Positions 17,215-26,622 of a stretch of 43,455 bases of DNA are shown one piece after another. The position numbers were made by a program, and so were the translations under genes. The notes below the pieces were generated by a model that did no database searches, was not told the origin of the DNA, and saw nothing but the letters and a program-made list of their open reading frames with translations. The stretch lies in the NCBI GenBank assembly GCA_944325535.1, contig CALVAL010000009.1, positions 1 to 43,455 on the forward strand, read 5' to 3'. Origin of the DNA: Candidatus Gastranaerophilales bacterium. GTDB taxonomy: Bacteria; Cyanobacteriota; Vampirovibrionia; Gastranaerophilales; Gastranaerophilaceae. Every line of letters starts with the position of its first letter. The stretch's first letter is position 1.

Positions 17215-18564
17215 TTGTTTGAAAGATTTACTGAAAGGGCTATAAATGTAGTTAGTGAGTCTCAAAATCTCGCGAAACAAATGAAGTGTTCAGAAGTAAC
17301 TCCAGAACATTTGCTTTTGGCTTTAGTACATGAAGCGAAAGGAGTTTCTTTAAAACTTTTTAGAATGTATGGTATCGATTATGATAACTTGCAAAAAATC
17401 GTTGAAAAATATGTAATAAAAACTTCAAAGAATATTGAAAATATCCCTTTTAGTTATTTATTTAAAGATATATTGAAACATACCCTAGATTTAGCGAATA
17501 AATCAGGAAATACCAATATTCTTTTTGAGCATTTATTTTTATCAGTAATAACAGATAAAAATTCTAATATTCATTCAATACTTTCAAATTATAATTTTGA
17601 TTTTTATAATGCAAGAGATATTTTGAATAAATTAGTACAAAGAAAAATTAGACGTTTAGAGCACCCAGAATTAGAAGAGGACGATTCTAATAAGAGTAGT
17701 TTTGAGTCTGTATATGAAGGTGAGGCTCTTGCCGGTGTATTAGAAAATGCTGTATCAAAGCTGTCAGCAGCAGGTTATGAAATTCTTGGTACTGAACAAA
17801 TAATGGCTTCTATTTTAGAAAATGTTGATTCTGATTTGGTGAAAATTATCAATAAACATGGTTTAAATGCCGAGAATTTTGAAAACAAATTGTCTGAGCA
17901 GAGTTCAAGAAAGGCTGAATATGAGGATAAAAAGATTATTTTTACACCAAATGCCTTTTTAATGATGAATTCTGCATTGCAAACCGCAAAAGAGTTAGGC
18001 TCATCTGTAATTACTCCAGAACATGTTGTATTGAGTATTTTACAGACAAAAAAAGGCTTAGCATATGAGGTTATTAATTCATTAAGGATTGATAAGGAAA
18101 AGCTTGCAGAAGATATTTTTAAGCCAATAGAAAAGCAAATGCCAGAGACTTTGACAATTATGCGCCTTGCAAAGGAAGAGGCTAGACGAATTGGAAGGAA
18201 TGTTGTAGGTACTGAGATGTTTCTGTTAGGTATAATAGCAGAAGGAACTAGTGTTGCATTTGAAGTATTAAACAACCTAGAAATAACGATGAAAGACGCC
18301 AGATTGGTAGTTGAAAATTTGGTCGGTTATGGCAATGAATATTTTGATAAAGAAATAGTTTTTACAACAAGAGCCAAAAAAGTTCTAGAAAAAGCTTGGT
18401 TGTTTGCAAAACAAGCAAATAAACAGAAAATAGAAGCAGTCGATTTATTATTAGCAATTATAAATGAACCGAATTCCTTAGCAATGAAAGCATTGGATCA
18501 ACTTGGAGTTGATGCAGTAGAAGTGCGTCATGGTATACAAGCTATTAGAGGTTCTTTGAAATAA
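17215..18564 (+). CDS. Stand-alone triple Clp-N domain protein without ATPase
   Basis: 449 residues. The N-terminus M-F-E-R-F-T-E-R-A matches the start of ClpC, which supports the TTG start at 17215. Three Clp-N double-repeat domains follow at roughly 1-145, 150-300 and 305-449, each with the P-E-H/T-E-x-L-L-L-x-I-L type helix. There is no Walker A or B motif, so it is not a Clp ATPase. Clp-N domains bind adaptors and substrates, so the protein may act as a scaffold, adaptor or competitor for a Clp machine; this is inference. It lies between the DUF1292 gene and tilS, with clpP-clpX about 3.5 kb downstream. Confidence 0.85.
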   Translation: MFERFTERAINVVSESQNLAKQMKCSEVTPEHLLLALVHEAKGVSLKLFRMYGIDYDNLQKIVEKYVIKTSKNIENIPFSYLFKDILKHTLDLANKSGNTNILFEHLFLSVITDKNSNIHSILSNYNFDFYNARDILNKLVQRKIRRLEHPELEEDDSNKSSFESVYEGEALAGVLENAVSKLSAAGYEILGTEQIMASILENVDSDLVKIINKHGLNAENFENKLSEQSSRKAEYEDKKIIFTPNAFLMMNSALQTAKELGSSVITPEHVVLSILQTKKGLAYEVINSLRIDKEKLAEDIFKPIEKQMPETLTIMRLAKEEARRIGRNVVGTEMFLLGIIAEGTSVAFEVLNNLEITMKDARLVVENLVGYGNEYFDKEIVFTTRAKKVLEKAWLFAKQANKQKIEAVDLLLAIINEPNSLAMKALDQLGVDAVEVRHGIQAIRGSLK

Positions 18565-18580
18565 TAGAAAGTAAAATAAA

Positions 18581-19942
18581 ATGGAGAATATTTACGATAG
18601 GGTCGTTGAATTTATAAAGTTTTATAGCTTAGAGGATAAAACGATTATTGTTGGCTTTTCTGGCGGGTATGATTCTATGTGCCTATTGGATCTTCTTACT
18701 AAAATAAGAGATAATGAGAAGTTTTATGATATGACTAGCGTAGCGGCTCATTTTAATCATAATTGGCGTGGTGAGGAGTCTTTGAGAGAACAGGAAGTGT
18801 GTAGAATTTTTGCGAGCAGTAAAGGTGTTGAATTTTATTGTAAAGATGCACCGCATAATTTGAAAAAAACAGAAAATGATGCTAGAATTGCTCGCTATGA
18901 TTTTTTTGAAGAAGTATATGAGAACTTTGATGCGGATGCTGTATTTACTGCACATAATAAGGATGATAATGCTGAGACAGTTCTATATCGTATAATAAAA
19001 GGTACTGGAATTGTAGGACTAAAGGGGATTTCAGAGAAAAGGGGATTCTTTTATCGACCTCTTTTAAAAACTACAAGAAAAGAAATTGTAGATTATTGCA
19101 ATAGAAATAATTTAGCTCCTAATAATGATTCTTCTAATTCTGATACAAATTATAGAAGAAATTATTTGAGATTAAATGTTATTCCAGCGCTTGAAAAAAT
19201 TAATGAAGGTGTTAAAGACGCTTTAAATACTCTTTCATATAATTCGATTAGTGATAACGAAATAATTGAAGAGTATTTGTCAGGGATAAGATGTAATATT
19301 TTTCAAGAAGATAAAATTTTAGCTCAAGAATATGCAAAACTTTCTACTCCTGTAAAAAAAAGAATTTTGCATGAATATTTGCAATCATTAGATTTGGACT
19401 ATGATTATAAAAAAATAAATGAAATTTACGATTTTATAGAAAAGAATATAACTCAGCGAAATGGCTCAACTCATTCTTTAGCAACTGCATTATGGCTTTA
19501 TGCTGATGATAAAATTATAGAGCCGATTCCATCTAGAGGGAAATGTAATAATTTAGATGAAAAGGTTCGACAAGAGATTTTAGTATCAACATCTGGAGAA
19601 TATGAAATATCTGATAAAACTTTGGTTTTAAAACCATATGTAGAAAATGATTTATTTGTTTTTCCTGAATCTACTTCCAATTTTGCGTATGTAGATTTTT
19701 CAATGATTCAATTTCCATTGGTTTTAAGGCATAGAAAAGATGGGGATGTAATAACACCATTTGGTATGACTGGTAGTATGAAATTAAAAAAATATATGAA
19801 TGCTAAAGGTGTTTCAAGGCATAATAGGGATGATATCTTTTTACTTTGTAAAGACAATGAAGTTCTTTGGGCAGTTGGTATCGGAATTAGTAACAAGGTG
19901 CGTGTTAAAAATAAACCTACTCATGTAATAGAAATTGTTTGA
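18581..19942 (+). CDS. tilS: tRNA(Ile)-lysidine synthase
   Basis: 453 residues. The ATP-pyrophosphatase P-loop S-G-G-Y-D-S is at 27-32 (S-G-G-x-D-S in the family). The N-terminal catalytic domain, a helical TilS substrate-binding region and the C-terminal domain, with P-L-V-L-R-H-R-K-D-G-D near 384-394, are all present. The enzyme makes lysidine at the wobble position of the CAU anticodon tRNA so that it decodes AUA as Ile, which matters in an AT-rich genome where AUA is frequent. No strong Shine-Dalgarno site is seen. It precedes hpt by 8 nt, a classic tilS-hpt pair. Confidence 0.92.
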   Translation: MENIYDRVVEFIKFYSLEDKTIIVGFSGGYDSMCLLDLLTKIRDNEKFYDMTSVAAHFNHNWRGEESLREQEVCRIFASSKGVEFYCKDAPHNLKKTENDARIARYDFFEEVYENFDADAVFTAHNKDDNAETVLYRIIKGTGIVGLKGISEKRGFFYRPLLKTTRKEIVDYCNRNNLAPNNDSSNSDTNYRRNYLRLNVIPALEKINEGVKDALNTLSYNSISDNEIIEEYLSGIRCNIFQEDKILAQEYAKLSTPVKKRILHEYLQSLDLDYDYKKINEIYDFIEKNITQRNGSTHSLATALWLYADDKIIEPIPSRGKCNNLDEKVRQEILVSTSGEYEISDKTLVLKPYVENDLFVFPESTSNFAYVDFSMIQFPLVLRHRKDGDVITPFGMTGSMKLKKYMNAKGVSRHNRDDIFLLCKDNEVLWAVGIGISNKVRVKNKPTHVIEIV

Positions 19943-19950
19943 GGTAATGT

Positions 19951-20475
19951 ATGATTAATGAGAGTGATTTAAAAGTTTTATTTGGCGTTAAAGAAATTGA
20001 ATCTGCTGTCGAAGAATTAGGCAAAAAACTTAATAAAGAGTATTCAAATCAAGAATTATATTTAATTTGTGTCTTAAAAGGCTCTGTTATGTTTATGGTA
20101 GATCTGTCAAAGCATTTAAAAATGCCGCTTAGAATGGAATTTATAAGACTTTCAAGCTATGGCTCAGGGTTTAGCTCTACAGGTAAAGTTAATGCTGTAG
20201 ATATTTCTCTTCCTGATTTAAATGATAAAAATGTATTAATAATTGAGGATATAATTGATACAGGTCATACTGCAAAATTTTTGATGGATTTTATAAAACA
20301 TAACTTCAAGACAAAGTCCTTGAAATTTTGCTCTCTTTTAGATAAAAAAATTAAAAGGGAGGTCGATATCGACCCAGATTATTACGCTTTTGAAGTAGAT
20401 GATAAATTTTTGGTAGGATATGGCCTTGATTATGACGGATATTATAGAAATTTGCCTTATATTGGCTACGTATAG
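19951..20475 (+). CDS. hpt: Hypoxanthine phosphoribosyltransferase
   Basis: 174 residues, the usual length. The PRPP-binding loop V-L-I-I-E-D-I-I-D-T-G-H-T near 94-106 and the N-terminal C-V-L-K-G-S-V-M-F near 45-53 are diagnostic. It salvages hypoxanthine and guanine to IMP and GMP in the cytoplasm. A GAGG site precedes the ATG. It is adjacent to tilS and 9 nt before the flavodiiron gene, in one transcription direction. In many bacteria ftsH follows tilS-hpt; here it is replaced by the oxygen/NO defence genes. Confidence 0.93.
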   Translation: MINESDLKVLFGVKEIESAVEELGKKLNKEYSNQELYLICVLKGSVMFMVDLSKHLKMPLRMEFIRLSSYGSGFSSTGKVNAVDISLPDLNDKNVLIIEDIIDTGHTAKFLMDFIKHNFKTKSLKFCSLLDKKIKREVDIDPDYYAFEVDDKFLVGYGLDYDGYYRNLPYIGYV

Positions 20476-20484
20476 GAGTATGAA

Positions 20485-21690
20485 ATGTATAATATTAGAA
20501 AAATAAATGAAGATTTAATATATTTAGGATGTTCAGATAGAAAGATTAATTTATTTGAGAGCGCATATCCTGTTAAAGACGGTATGGCTTATAATTCTTA
20601 TCTAATAAAAGATGAAAAGACTATATTATTTGATACAGTAGATAAAGTTTGTGCTGAACAGTTTTATGAGAATCTAAATTATGCATTGGCTGACCGAGAT
20701 TTAGATTATTTGGTAGTTCAGCATATGGAGCCTGATCACTGTGCTTTATTAGAAGAGGTAGTAAAAACTCATAAGAATGTAAAAATTGTATGTACTGCTA
20801 AGACAGTTAGTATGATAAAACAATTCTTTAATTTTGATATTGATTCAAAAGTAATGATTGTAAAAGAAGGTGATACTTTATCTACAGGTACTCATGAATA
20901 TCAGTTCATTATGGCACCAATGGTTCATTGGCCTGAAGTTATGGTAACTTATGATAAAAAGGATAAAGTTTTATTCACGGCGGATGCGTTTGGCTCCTTC
21001 GGTGCAATTAACGGTAATCTATATGATAGTGATGTAGATTGGACTCGAGAATGCTTAGATGAAGCTAGACGATATTATACTAATATTGTTGGGAAATATG
21101 GAATGCAAGTTCAAATGTTACTTAAAAAAGCAGCAGCTTTGGATATAAAATTACTTTGTCCTTTGCATGGTCTTTTAATAAAAGATAATATAGGTCTGTT
21201 TATTGAAAAATATGATAAATGGTCATCATATACACCAGAAGAAGAAGGAGTAATGATTGCTTACTCTTCTGTATATGGTGGTACTGAAAATGCTGTTAAT
21301 ATTCTTGCTGCAAAGCTTGCGGATAAGGGTATAAAAAATATTAAAATGTTTGATGTATCAATGACACATCCTTCTTTTGTATTGGCAGAAGCTTTTAAAA
21401 ACTCTCATGTTATACTGGCAACAACAACTTATAATGCAGGAATTTTTGAATCTATGGAGACTTTTTTGCATTCATTAATTTCTCACAATTTGCAAAATAG
21501 AAAATATGTAATTATACAAAATGGTAGTTGGGCACCGGCATGCGGTGGTCAAATAAGAGCAATGCTAGAGAAGCTTAAAGGCTCTGAAATATTGGATGAT
21601 TCAATATGTATTAAATCAACACTAAAAGAAGAACAATTAGCCGAATTGGATAATGTTGTAAATACAATTGCGAAATCTCTAAATTTATAG
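20485..21690 (+). CDS. Flavodiiron protein (A-type, O2/NO reductase)
   Basis: 401 residues, the normal size for a class A flavodiiron protein. The N-terminal metallo-beta-lactamase-like domain has the diiron motif H-M-E-P-D-H near 76-81 and downstream His/Asp ligands (V-H-W-P-E, T-A-D-A-F-G, P-L-H-G). A flavodoxin domain starts near 255 with an FMN-loop-like Y-S-S-V-Y-G-G-T-E-N. The enzyme reduces O2 to water and/or NO to N2O, protecting anaerobes. The rubredoxin gene lies 35 nt downstream and is the expected electron donor. It follows hpt by 9 nt. O2 versus NO preference cannot be read from sequence. Confidence 0.93.
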   Translation: MYNIRKINEDLIYLGCSDRKINLFESAYPVKDGMAYNSYLIKDEKTILFDTVDKVCAEQFYENLNYALADRDLDYLVVQHMEPDHCALLEEVVKTHKNVKIVCTAKTVSMIKQFFNFDIDSKVMIVKEGDTLSTGTHEYQFIMAPMVHWPEVMVTYDKKDKVLFTADAFGSFGAINGNLYDSDVDWTRECLDEARRYYTNIVGKYGMQVQMLLKKAAALDIKLLCPLHGLLIKDNIGLFIEKYDKWSSYTPEEEGVMIAYSSVYGGTENAVNILAAKLADKGIKNIKMFDVSMTHPSFVLAEAFKNSHVILATTTYNAGIFESMETFLHSLISHNLQNRKYVIIQNGSWAPACGGQIRAMLEKLKGSEILDDSICIKSTLKEEQLAELDNVVNTIAKSLNL

Positions 21691-21725
21691 TTAAATTAAA
21701 TTGTAGAAAATAAGGAGACAAAATT

Positions 21726-21887
21726 ATGCAAAAATATGTATGTACAGTATGTCACTATATTTATGATCCAGAAATAGGTGATCCAGAAAATAACATCACT
21801 CCTGGAACATCTTTTGAAAACTTACCAGCAGATTGGGTATGTCCATTGTGTTCAGTAGGTAAGGATATGTTTGAAATAGAAGAATAG
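21726..21887 (+). CDS. Rubredoxin
   Basis: 53 residues, a full-length rubredoxin. The two C-x2-C knuckles are C6-T-V-C9 and C39-P-L-C42, with the conserved Y-x-Y-D-P, N-N-I-T-P-G-T and L-P-x-D-W-V segments between them. Serine replaces the usual Gly right after the last Cys. It carries one electron on an Fe(Cys)4 centre in the cytoplasm. An AAGGAGA site precedes the ATG. The position right after the flavodiiron gene and before a strong terminator indicates that it supplies electrons to that enzyme and ends the operon. Confidence 0.95.
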   Translation: MQKYVCTVCHYIYDPEIGDPENNITPGTSFENLPADWVCPLCSVGKDMFEIEE

Positions 21888-21892
21888 AAATT

Positions 21893-21925
21893 AAAAAATC
21901 CCTGAAAATATATCAGGGATTTTTT
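21893..21925 (+). terminator. Rho-independent terminator after rubredoxin
   Basis: AAAAAATCCCTGA (21893-21905) pairs with TCAGGGATTTTTT (21913-21925) across a 7-nt loop, ending in a T run. The symmetric A/T flanks could make it work on both strands. Confidence 0.9.
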
Positions 21926-21939
21926 AATTTGTGAATTTA

Positions 21940-22031
21940 TGATATAATACTTTCAGCCCAATAAAGAAAGTTTCATACAAATTGCTTATTTTAGAAATAA
22001 TTTATCTAAGGTATAATAATTTGGTTATAAT
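21940..22031 (+). promoter_or_regulatory. clpP promoter region with three TATAAT elements
   Basis: Perfect TATAAT hexamers occur at 21943-21948 (preceded by TGA, an extended -10), 22012-22017 and 22026-22031. None has a strong -35 at 17 nt. Several tandem promoters for clpP-clpX are plausible, but which are used cannot be seen. Confidence 0.4.
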
Positions 22032-22062
22032 GTTCTAAATAAGAGGAAAGGAAAAGAAGAAT

Positions 22063-22647
22063 ATGAGTTTTGTACCTGTAGTAATTGAACAATCAAGCAG
22101 AGGAGAACGTTCTTTTGATATCTTTTCAAGATTATTAAGAGAAAGAATTATCTTTTTAGGCACTCCTGTTGATGATATGGTAGCTAACTTGATTGTTGCG
22201 CAATTATTGTTATTGGATAGTGAAAATCCTGAAAAGGATATTATGTTATACATTAACTCTCCAGGAGGAAGTGTTACGGCAGGGCTTGCAATTTATGATA
22301 CTATGCAGCACATAAGAGCTGATGTATCAACAATTTGTTTAGGTCAAGCAGCTTCAATGGGTGCATTTTTACTATGTTCAGGTGCAAAAGGTAAGAGAAT
22401 GGCGCTTCCTCATTCAAGAGTTCTTATTCACCAACCACTAGGTGGTGCTCAAGGTCAGGCTACTGATATTGAAATTCAAGCTCAAGAAATTTTGAGAATT
22501 AAAAAGACTTTGAATGAGATTATGGCTTCTAATACTGGTCAGTCAATTAAAAAGATCGAAAAGGATACTGATAGAGACTATATTATGACTCCTCAGGAAG
22601 CTTTAGAATATGGTATGATTGATAAAGTAATTACAAAAGATGTATAA
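22063..22647 (+). CDS. clpP: ATP-dependent Clp protease proteolytic subunit
   Basis: 194 residues. The catalytic triad is S98 (G-Q-A-A-S-M-G-A), H123 (L-I-H-Q-P) and D172 (D-R-D-Y). ClpP forms a tetradecameric chamber that degrades proteins unfolded by ClpX or other Clp ATPases in the cytoplasm. Length and motifs are normal. The ATG lies after an AG-rich leader (AGGAAAGG further upstream). clpX follows after 70 nt, with a GC-rich hairpin between them. Confidence 0.96.
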   Translation: MSFVPVVIEQSSRGERSFDIFSRLLRERIIFLGTPVDDMVANLIVAQLLLLDSENPEKDIMLYINSPGGSVTAGLAIYDTMQHIRADVSTICLGQAASMGAFLLCSGAKGKRMALPHSRVLIHQPLGGAQGQATDIEIQAQEILRIKKTLNEIMASNTGQSIKKIEKDTDRDYIMTPQEALEYGMIDKVITKDV

Positions 22648-22649
22648 TG

Positions 22650-22675
22650 TTTTTGGGGGCTTGTCCCCCAAAAAA
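22650..22675 (+). other. GC-rich hairpin between clpP and clpX
   Basis: TTTTTGGGGG (22650-22659) pairs with CCCCCAAAAA (22665-22674) around a 5-nt loop. On the plus strand the stem is not followed by a T run, so it is not a standard terminator in the direction of clpX; it could stabilise the clpP end or attenuate read-through. On the minus strand it would end in a short T run, but no gene reads that way here. Confidence 0.6.
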
Positions 22676-22717
22676 TTTAAGCTTAAAATATAAATAGACC
22701 AATTAACAGGAGATATT

Positions 22718-24049
22718 ATGGCATCAAATGATAGACTAAAATGTTCATTTTGTGGAAAAACTCAAGATCAGGTGAAAAAGCTAATAGCAGGGCCTGATGT
22801 TTTTATCTGCGATGAATGTGTTGAGTTGTGTAATGAAATTTTAGATGAAGAATTTTTTGAAGGCAAAGAGGGGATAAAAGATAGTACTGAAAAACATTCT
22901 GATGATGTTGAAGATAAACCTATTCCAAAACCTCATGAAATCAAAGAATACTTGGATCAGCATATAGTGGGTCAAGATGATGCAAAAAAAGTTCTATCTG
23001 TAGCTGTTTATAATCATTATAAGCGTTTAAAACACAATCAAAAAGAAGACACTAATGGAGTAGAAATTCAAAAATCAAATATTCTTTTAGTAGGTCCTAC
23101 TGGTAGTGGTAAAACTCTTTTAGCACAGACATTAGCAAAAATGTTGGATGTCCCTTTTGCTGTTGCTGATGCTACTACATTAACAGAAGCTGGTTATGTT
23201 GGTGATGATGTAGAAAATATCTTACTAAGATTATATCAAAACGCTGATTATGATGTAAAAAGGGCTGAAAAAGGTATTATTTATATTGATGAAATCGATA
23301 AAATTGCAAGAAAGTCTGAAAATACTTCTATCACAAGAGATGTATCAGGTGAAGGTGTTCAACAAGCTTTATTAAAACTGATAGAAGGTACTTTATCAAA
23401 TGTTCCGCCACAAGGTGGTAGGAAGCATCCTCAACAAGAAATGATTCAAATCGATACAAGTAATATTTTATTTATTGTAGGTGGTGCTTTTGTAGATTTG
23501 GATAAGATTATTGAACATAGGGTAAAAGACGGCTCTTCAATTGGATTTGGAAAGTCTGCACCTACTCAAGCTGAAAAAGAGCAGGCTTCTGCTAGATTAT
23601 TGAAAAAGCTACAGCCAGAAGATTTGTTGAAATTCGGTTTAATTCCTGAATTTATAGGTCGTATACCAGTCTATGCAGTATTAGACGCTTTGGATGAAAA
23701 TACTTTGAAAATGATTCTTACAGAGCCTAAGAATGCTATTTTAAAACAGTATAAATGTTTATTAGAAATGGATGGTGTAGAATTAGAATTTGAGCCAGAG
23801 GCTATTGATTTAATTGCTAAGAAAGCTATTAAACGAAAAACTGGTGCTAGAGCTTTGAGATCTATTGTAGAAGAGCTAATGCTCGATGTTATGTATGATA
23901 TTCCAACAAAGCATGATATGACTAAATTTACTATAACAAAAGATATGGTCGAAAAGCAGGATGAAATTGATAATCAGGCAGAATTAATTCATTTACCAAA
24001 TAGCAAGCCTGCAGATATATCGCAAAAAACTAGAGCAGAAATAGCATAA
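22718..24049 (+). CDS. clpX: ATP-dependent Clp protease ATPase subunit ClpX
   Basis: 443 residues. The zinc-binding domain has C9, C12, C31 and C34. Walker A G-P-T-G-S-G-K-T is at 126-133, followed by the pore-loop G-Y-V-G-D-D and Walker [10 protein letters not shown]. The conserved A-R-K-S-E-N and G-A-R-A-L-R-S motifs of ClpX are present. ClpX unfolds tagged substrates and feeds them to ClpP. An AGGAGA site precedes the ATG. The stop codon lies inside the left arm of a 44-bp palindrome that probably ends transcription on both strands. Confidence 0.96.
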   Translation: MASNDRLKCSFCGKTQDQVKKLIAGPDVFICDECVELCNEILDEEFFEGKEGIKDSTEKHSDDVEDKPIPKPHEIKEYLDQHIVGQDDAKKVLSVAVYNHYKRLKHNQKEDTNGVEIQKSNILLVGPTGSGKTLLAQTLAKMLDVPFAVADATTLTEAGYVGDDVENILLRLYQNADYDVKRAEKGIIYIDEIDKIARKSENTSITRDVSGEGVQQALLKLIEGTLSNVPPQGGRKHPQQEMIQIDTSNILFIVGGAFVDLDKIIEHRVKDGSSIGFGKSAPTQAEKEQASARLLKKLQPEDLLKFGLIPEFIGRIPVYAVLDALDENTLKMILTEPKNAILKQYKCLLEMDGVELEFEPEAIDLIAKKAIKRKTGARALRSIVEELMLDVMYDIPTKHDMTKFTITKDMVEKQDEIDNQAELIHLPNSKPADISQKTRAEIA

Positions 24050-24083
24050 AACTGAATCAAATTTGATTCAGTTTTATGCTATT
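24040..24083. terminator. 44-bp perfect palindrome, bidirectional terminator
   Basis: The left arm 24040-24061 is the exact reverse complement of the right arm 24062-24083 (22 bp, no loop in the DNA). The core has AAACTGAATC on the left and TCAGTTTTAT on the right, giving T-rich 3' sides on both strands. It sits between convergent clpX and the EF-hand gene and includes the clpX stop codon. Confidence 0.8.
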
Positions 24084-24084
24084 G

Positions 24085-26505
24085 TTATAATGATGCGTAT
24101 AGTAGCTTATCAAAACAATATAGAGTTAATTGTACAAGTTCATCCATATGAATATAAAAATGATCATCCTTTCTAGAGTCGTTGCCACCCCATTTTCTTT
24201 GGTAGTCACTATCTTCAACTCTTCCCCCGGCATGACTGGTTCCATAAGGACAGTCTCTTTCATTATTTATACAAATTTGAATAGCTTCTTGTTGCGCTTT
24301 TCTAAAGACATCTGTGATGGTATTGGAATCTATGTATGAGTATTTATTTATAAGTCTGTATAATAATTCATTCATAGTAATTTGATAATCAGGGTCATCT
24401 TTACTATTTTTAAGGTGAACAACACCGTCAGCGTCAATTGTAACACCATTTTTGTAATTTATTGTTTGATCATTTCCTAAAGTAGTTTTAGTATTATAGT
24501 GTATCAATCCATTTGTCAAGTTTTTATCTGCATATGCCGTATGTTCTGTATATGCTTTAAGGTATTCAGGTTTTTCTTTAAGTTTTTCCATTATAGTTTT
24601 GATATTATCTAGTACAGTTGCTATAAAATTAGCCGCAGTATTAGAAGTTGATGAACTATAAGTGTTATATGCTGAAATCCAAGCAGCTTGAACAATTCTT
24701 TCTAAGATGTTTTCACCTCCAATATCTTCAAGAGCTGTACGTCCTTCTTCTGTTTTCTCAAGTTCTTCTTTTACTTTTTTAACAAGAGTATTATATACTG
24801 TTGTAGTTGTTTCTTCTTGGAATACAATGTTCCCATCTGCATTAATACCAAATTCAGTATGAATGCTAGAACGACCATTTATTATAGCACTTATGCTAGA
24901 ATATTTAACATTTGTTACAGAGTCTGAGATTACTTGTGCAGCGTTACAAATTTTTTCATTTTGTTCTTTTTGTTCATTTTCTTCTTTTTCTTTTTCTTTT
25001 TCTTCTTGGATTTGACTTATTTCAGCTTTTAAAGCTGTTATTTTGGAGTTTATTCCATCTAAAGAGAGCTTATCTATTTCTGTAGCATAGTCACTAGTTC
25101 CGAAAACGGTTTTAATAGCTTCACTATAACCTAAGCTATTAATTCCTGCGCAGAACATTTTTGCAGCTTTTCTTGTAGACTCTAAATCTTTATTAGGAAT
25201 TGTAATATTTGTTATATCTGTATATGTAGTATTCATTGTTTCCAATTCCATACCCTCAAAGCTAGAAGGATAGAATTCTAGAATTTTGTTCTTAAGTTCT
25301 TGAATTACCCAACTAGACACTTGTGCTGTATCTAATGTACCATTAGACGTATTAAAATCACCATTAGCTGCTTTTTGTAAAGCATCAGATTTTAAATTTG
25401 CATAAGTTTCACTATTAATAATTTTATCTTTTATATCAGTACCAAATGTAGTTTTAAGTGAATTTAAGAAGCTTTCACTTTCAAATAAATCATTAATTTG
25501 ATTTTTTACTTCAATAGTTTTAGCAATAGTTTTGTAGATTTCTGACGCTTTAAATGTTTCTAAATTATATTGTTTTATATCTTCAAAATCGCTATATCTA
25601 GCACCGCTAATGATAGTGTTAATGTATAAATTTACAGCATTGTCATAAACATCACTATTTGCTGCGTAATTAGGTTCATTTTTAATGCCAGCTAAGTTAT
25701 TTGTAAGAGTCTTTTTAAGAACAGCTTTTTGTAATTCATTTAAAGGAGAATTTGCATTTGGTGTATAGCCATAATCTTTTAGAGCATCAACGCTTCCTTC
25801 TTTTAATCCAGCTGTTGCCATATAAGAATCTATAATTTTTACAATTGTAGATTGGATTTCAGATTCGCTAGTTTCTCCTGTGATTGAGCTTAAGTAAGTT
25901 TTAATAATGCTAGAAAGAGTTGCATCATTTTCATATGAATAACCATACTGACTATTTAATTTTTTCATTTCTAGTGCTTGATATTCTGCAGCGCAGTATT
26001 CTGCAGTAACTCTATTAATACAAGCCTTAACTTCATCACCAGCAAGATAAGCTTCTATTCCTTCTTCTGTGCCACCATTTTTGATGAATTTTTCTACAAG
26101 AGCTCCAACATCAGAGCAAACATCTTTTTGCCAATCTTTAAAAGAACTATCAGAAATAATACTAGGTTTTGTAAGATTTCCTAAAAATTCATTTACTTTT
26201 TCATAAATAGTTATTCTACCTTCCATAGTCACTAGTTCTGTTTGGTTCAAGGCATTTTTGTCATATTTGTCAGTGCCTCTAATTTTACCTGTTTGAGTAG
26301 TATCGATGCTTTTCCAAAATTCATTGATTATATCTTTTTGGTTTGTTGTTTCTCCATTCCAACCAATACTATCCCAATTTGCTGTTAGATATTCTCTGAA
26401 TTCTGATTTTACAATAACACCATCGCCTGTATAATCAGCTTCTTCTTTCCAGTTAGGTCTTTGAGTTAAAAATTGGTAGATTTTTGAAATTGAGCTATCT
26501 GACAT
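24085..26505 (-). CDS. Large EF-hand protein of unknown function
   Basis: 806 residues, one of the longest genes here. A canonical EF-hand loop runs D24 to E35 (D-Y-T-G-D-G-V-I-V-K-S-E), and a weaker second loop runs D68 to D79. The remaining part is mostly alpha-helical with many Ser/Thr/Asn, and a Glu/Lys-rich coiled coil lies near 490-525. A C-terminal patch has G-R-V-E-D-S-D-Y and Cys residues. No signal peptide or membrane segment is visible, so either it is cytoplasmic or it uses a non-classical export route. The start is supported by AGGAGA. It is convergent with clpX and divergent from the pilin-like gene. Calcium binding is likely; the role is unknown. Confidence 0.8.
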   Translation of the reverse strand: MSDSSISKIYQFLTQRPNWKEEADYTGDGVIVKSEFREYLTANWDSIGWNGETTNQKDIINEFWKSIDTTQTGKIRGTDKYDKNALNQTELVTMEGRITIYEKVNEFLGNLTKPSIISDSSFKDWQKDVCSDVGALVEKFIKNGGTEEGIEAYLAGDEVKACINRVTAEYCAAEYQALEMKKLNSQYGYSYENDATLSSIIKTYLSSITGETSESEIQSTIVKIIDSYMATAGLKEGSVDALKDYGYTPNANSPLNELQKAVLKKTLTNNLAGIKNEPNYAANSDVYDNAVNLYINTIISGARYSDFEDIKQYNLETFKASEIYKTIAKTIEVKNQINDLFESESFLNSLKTTFGTDIKDKIINSETYANLKSDALQKAANGDFNTSNGTLDTAQVSSWVIQELKNKILEFYPSSFEGMELETMNTTYTDITNITIPNKDLESTRKAAKMFCAGINSLGYSEAIKTVFGTSDYATEIDKLSLDGINSKITALKAEISQIQEEKEKEKEENEQKEQNEKICNAAQVISDSVTNVKYSSISAIINGRSSIHTEFGINADGNIVFQEETTTTVYNTLVKKVKEELEKTEEGRTALEDIGGENILERIVQAAWISAYNTYSSSTSNTAANFIATVLDNIKTIMEKLKEKPEYLKAYTEHTAYADKNLTNGLIHYNTKTTLGNDQTINYKNGVTIDADGVVHLKNSKDDPDYQITMNELLYRLINKYSYIDSNTITDVFRKAQQEAIQICINNERDCPYGTSHAGGRVEDSDYQRKWGGNDSRKDDHFYIHMDELVQLTLYCFDKLLYASL

Positions 26506-26570
26506 AATTTATTCTCCTTTTTTCCCTTTTATGTATCTTAGTTATCGGCATTTTTTTCAAAAACTTTAGT

Positions 26571-26576
26571 ATTATA
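26571..26576 (-). promoter_or_regulatory. Putative -10 for the EF-hand gene
   Basis: TATAAT on the minus strand, about 65 nt before the start codon, with no convincing -35. Confidence 0.3.
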
Positions 26577-26622
26577 GTAAAAAAATTTACAAAAATTAAT
26601 ATTTATTAACAAAAATTAAAGC

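Noticed and set aside
17775-18275. 166-codon minus-strand open frame
   Set aside because: It is fully antisense to the Clp-N protein gene, which has clear homology; the antisense frame has no recognisable domain or ribosome binding site.
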